This document shows, one piece after another, positions 62,160 to 64,000 of a DNA stretch of 64,000 nt (positions within the stretch are counted from its first letter, which is position 1; every line of letters begins with the position of its first letter). Made by a program: the position numbers and the translations under genes. Below the pieces are notes generated by a model that did no database searches, was not told where the DNA came from, and saw only the letters and a program-made list of their open reading frames with translations. Source of the stretch: Flaccisagitta enflata (taxonomy: Eukaryota > Chaetognatha > Sagittoidea > Aphragmophora). The stretch spans positions 81,902,001 through 81,966,000 of the forward strand of contig OZ231127.1 in assembly GCA_965153355.1 (NCBI GenBank), written 5' to 3'.

Positions 62160-62504
62160 AAAGTACGGTGAAGCACTTGATAATCCTTCAAAAATTTGCC
62201 GTCGTACGAAGTTCCCCTTAGTGCTCACTCCTGGCCCTGCCCTGACCCTGCGCATCAATGGGCCGCATCATTGCATATCGAGTACCCATTAACTTTTTCA
62301 TAGCTTGCACAAGACTCTACAAGTTTCTCCGTCAGTCCGTCTGTCCGTCCATACGTCGATACATTACATTTTTAATTTTGCACTTTATTAGGTATTCTAG
62401 GGCTAAATAAGTTGTTTCTCGGACCTCTATACCTGGTCTGTACAGTAGGTCTGTTGGTAACGCAAACGACGTACCTTACTTGGTGTTGCTCTATTGGTTA
62501 GTCG

Positions 62505-62602
62505 GTTGGCAGGAAGGAAGGAAGGAGGAAGGAGGAAGGAAGGGAGGAAGGAAAGAATGGCAGGGAGGGAGTAGGAAAGGAGGGAGGGAGGAGGGAAGGT
62601 AC
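62505..62602. repeat. GGAAGGAGG purine repeat
   Basis: Irregular GGAAGGA / GGGAGGA array. Confidence 0.9.
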
Positions 62603-62819
62603 ATGAAGGAGTATCAATGTTTTTGTAGGTAATTGTAAAACGGAGCACGCGACTGTTGGCCCGTTGGGCTTGCTTTGGTTGTTTCATCATATAATTTTTG
62701 TAATATCATGGCCGGATGTTGTTCTTGCGTGTGATTTACTTTCCTGACAAAAGTCGGTTAAAAGTTAAAAGCCGCTGTCATCATGTGTGACGTCATTGTT
62801 ATCGTCATTGTCATTGAAG

Positions 62820-63496
62820 CGGAAAGACGACGGTACAATTAATATGACGACAACGAAGACGATGACGACGACAAAGAAGACGTTGACGATTCAGATGATG
62901 ACGATGACGACGATGACAACTAAGACGATGAAGGCAAAACGACAACGATGGTGACGATAATGAGGGTTACGATGATGACGACGATCATGACAATAATGAC
63001 AGTGATGAAATTGATGATGATGGTAAGGAAGATGACCATGATAATGACGAAAATGACAGTGATGACATTTATGACAATGGTTACGAAGATGACAATGATG
63101 ATGACGATGATCATGACGACAACGACTGATGACATTGATGATGCCAATTACGATGATGAAATTGATGTTGACAATGACATTGATGACAGATGCGATTATG
63201 ACATTGATGATGCCAATTACGATGATGAAATTGATGTTGACAATGACATTGATGACAGATGCGATTATGACATTGATGATGACGATGATCATGACGCCAA
63301 TGACAGTGATGACATTGATGATGACACTTGCGATCGTGGCATTGATGATGACCATGATCATGAAGCCAATAACAATGATGACATTGATGATGACGGTTAC
63401 GATGATGACATTGATGATGATGATGATCATGACGACAATGGCAGTGATAACATTGATGATGACATTTACAATGATGACATTGATGATGACTGTTAG
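62820..63496. repeat. GAT/GAC trinucleotide-based array
   Basis: Plus-strand GATGACATTGATGATGAC-type units, with one larger ~72-bp duplication (63130-63200 against 63201-63270). It reads open as Asp-rich or Met/Thr/Ile-rich peptides on the plus strand and His/Ile-rich on the minus strand. I treat it as simple sequence. Confidence 0.85.
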
Positions 63497-63845
63497 AAAT
63501 GTATGTCCGTCCGTCTATGAGGTATGTGTGCTTTTGTTTCTTTTGCGTGCTTTTGGCTTTTCCTCCTTCCTTATTATTCAATGCCGGTGTCTTTTGTTTC
63601 TCGCCATTTCTTATAATGAAGGCTAGATGGGTAACCATATGGTTGCGCCTTGTATTTTATGCCATTTGTTTTTATTACGTAAACAAACATACGTAACTCG
63701 TCTTCGTGTCATCCAATTTTGGATCGATTGTTTTTATTTTTATTTACGGCATTGCTTCCTAAAGTGATTGATTGATTTTTCGTGATTGATTGAATGTGCC
63801 CCTGGAATTTACTAATTTCAATAATCTCTCATCTTTTTATTTCAG

Positions 63846-63924
63846 ATAAACTTATGAACGGACAATTAACGTTAGTTTGACATCGACAGACTGTGGGTTG
63901 AAACCAACGAAAGTGGGCCTAAAA
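63846..63924 (+). other. possible small non-coding exon at the right edge
   Basis: The acceptor CTTTTTATTTCAG (to 63845) and the donor AAAAGTAAGTTTT (GT at 63925) bracket 79 bp with no long frame. It could be a 5' untranslated exon of a gene continuing to the right, or a chance pairing. Confidence 0.25.
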
Positions 63925-64000
63925 GTAAGTTTTATAGACGTGTCTTTGCTTTTATTAACGTTGTTTTTATCTTATCTTCCGGTCTGTTATTCTTGTCTTT

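Noticed and set aside
62948-63496. Asp-rich 182-codon frame and His-rich antisense frame
   Set aside because: Derived from GAT/GAC repeats; other frames on both strands are open too.

Overview
This is a stretch of a eukaryotic nuclear genome, almost certainly an invertebrate animal. Four of the five conserved genes are split by GT-AG introns, the standard genetic code fits throughout, and the gene set (proteasome ATPase PSMC3, mitochondrial ribosomal protein mL37, Golgi ACBD3, Rab-like RABL3, mitochondrial DLST) is a normal animal housekeeping set. I cannot name the species. Simple-sequence tracts, minisatellites and small inverted-repeat transposons are very abundant.

Positions 1-20 kb are the gene-dense conserved part. 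Four genes lie head to tail on the minus strand: RABL3 (11297-13058), ACBD3 (6726-10703), MRPL37 (1915-6039) and the 5' part of PSMC3 (200-1719, running off the left edge). DLST (14496-20076) runs the other way on the plus strand. A CpG-rich segment at 14205-14345, between RABL3 and DLST, looks like a promoter. The introns carry microsatellites, a foldback element and a 20-bp satellite.

Positions 20-26 kb hold no gene I can support. They contain one copy of a long interspersed repeat, a GCGAAA-rich stretch, and three inverted-repeat elements that each carry a telomere-like G-rich/C-rich minisatellite, one of them nested in a fourth element.

Positions 26.8-40.6 kb are the most unusual part. 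At least five, perhaps six, intron-containing genes or gene remnants lie head to tail on the plus strand. None is a recognisable housekeeping gene. One (30704-34763) is a C2H2 zinc-finger, transposase-like protein of a family widespread but uncharacterised in animals, broken by an in-frame TGA and a frameshift. One (39407-40071) is a small two-finger MYND-like protein. Others share short sequence blocks with the broken gene. Each start codon lies 11-51 nt after a 3' splice site. I treat this as a candidate large mobile element or lineage-specific gene cluster.

Positions 40.6-64 kb are repeat-dominated. They contain a second, insertion-riddled copy of the long repeat (three younger transposons inside it, two with clear target-site duplications), many copies of an element ending in a palindromic hairpin plus CTAA, several small hairpin elements, and long CT, CTTT, ACCAAA-type and GAT arrays. 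One short minus-strand gene (44573-44956) may be real. Splice joins were chosen by hand from frame and consensus and were not checked against transcripts.
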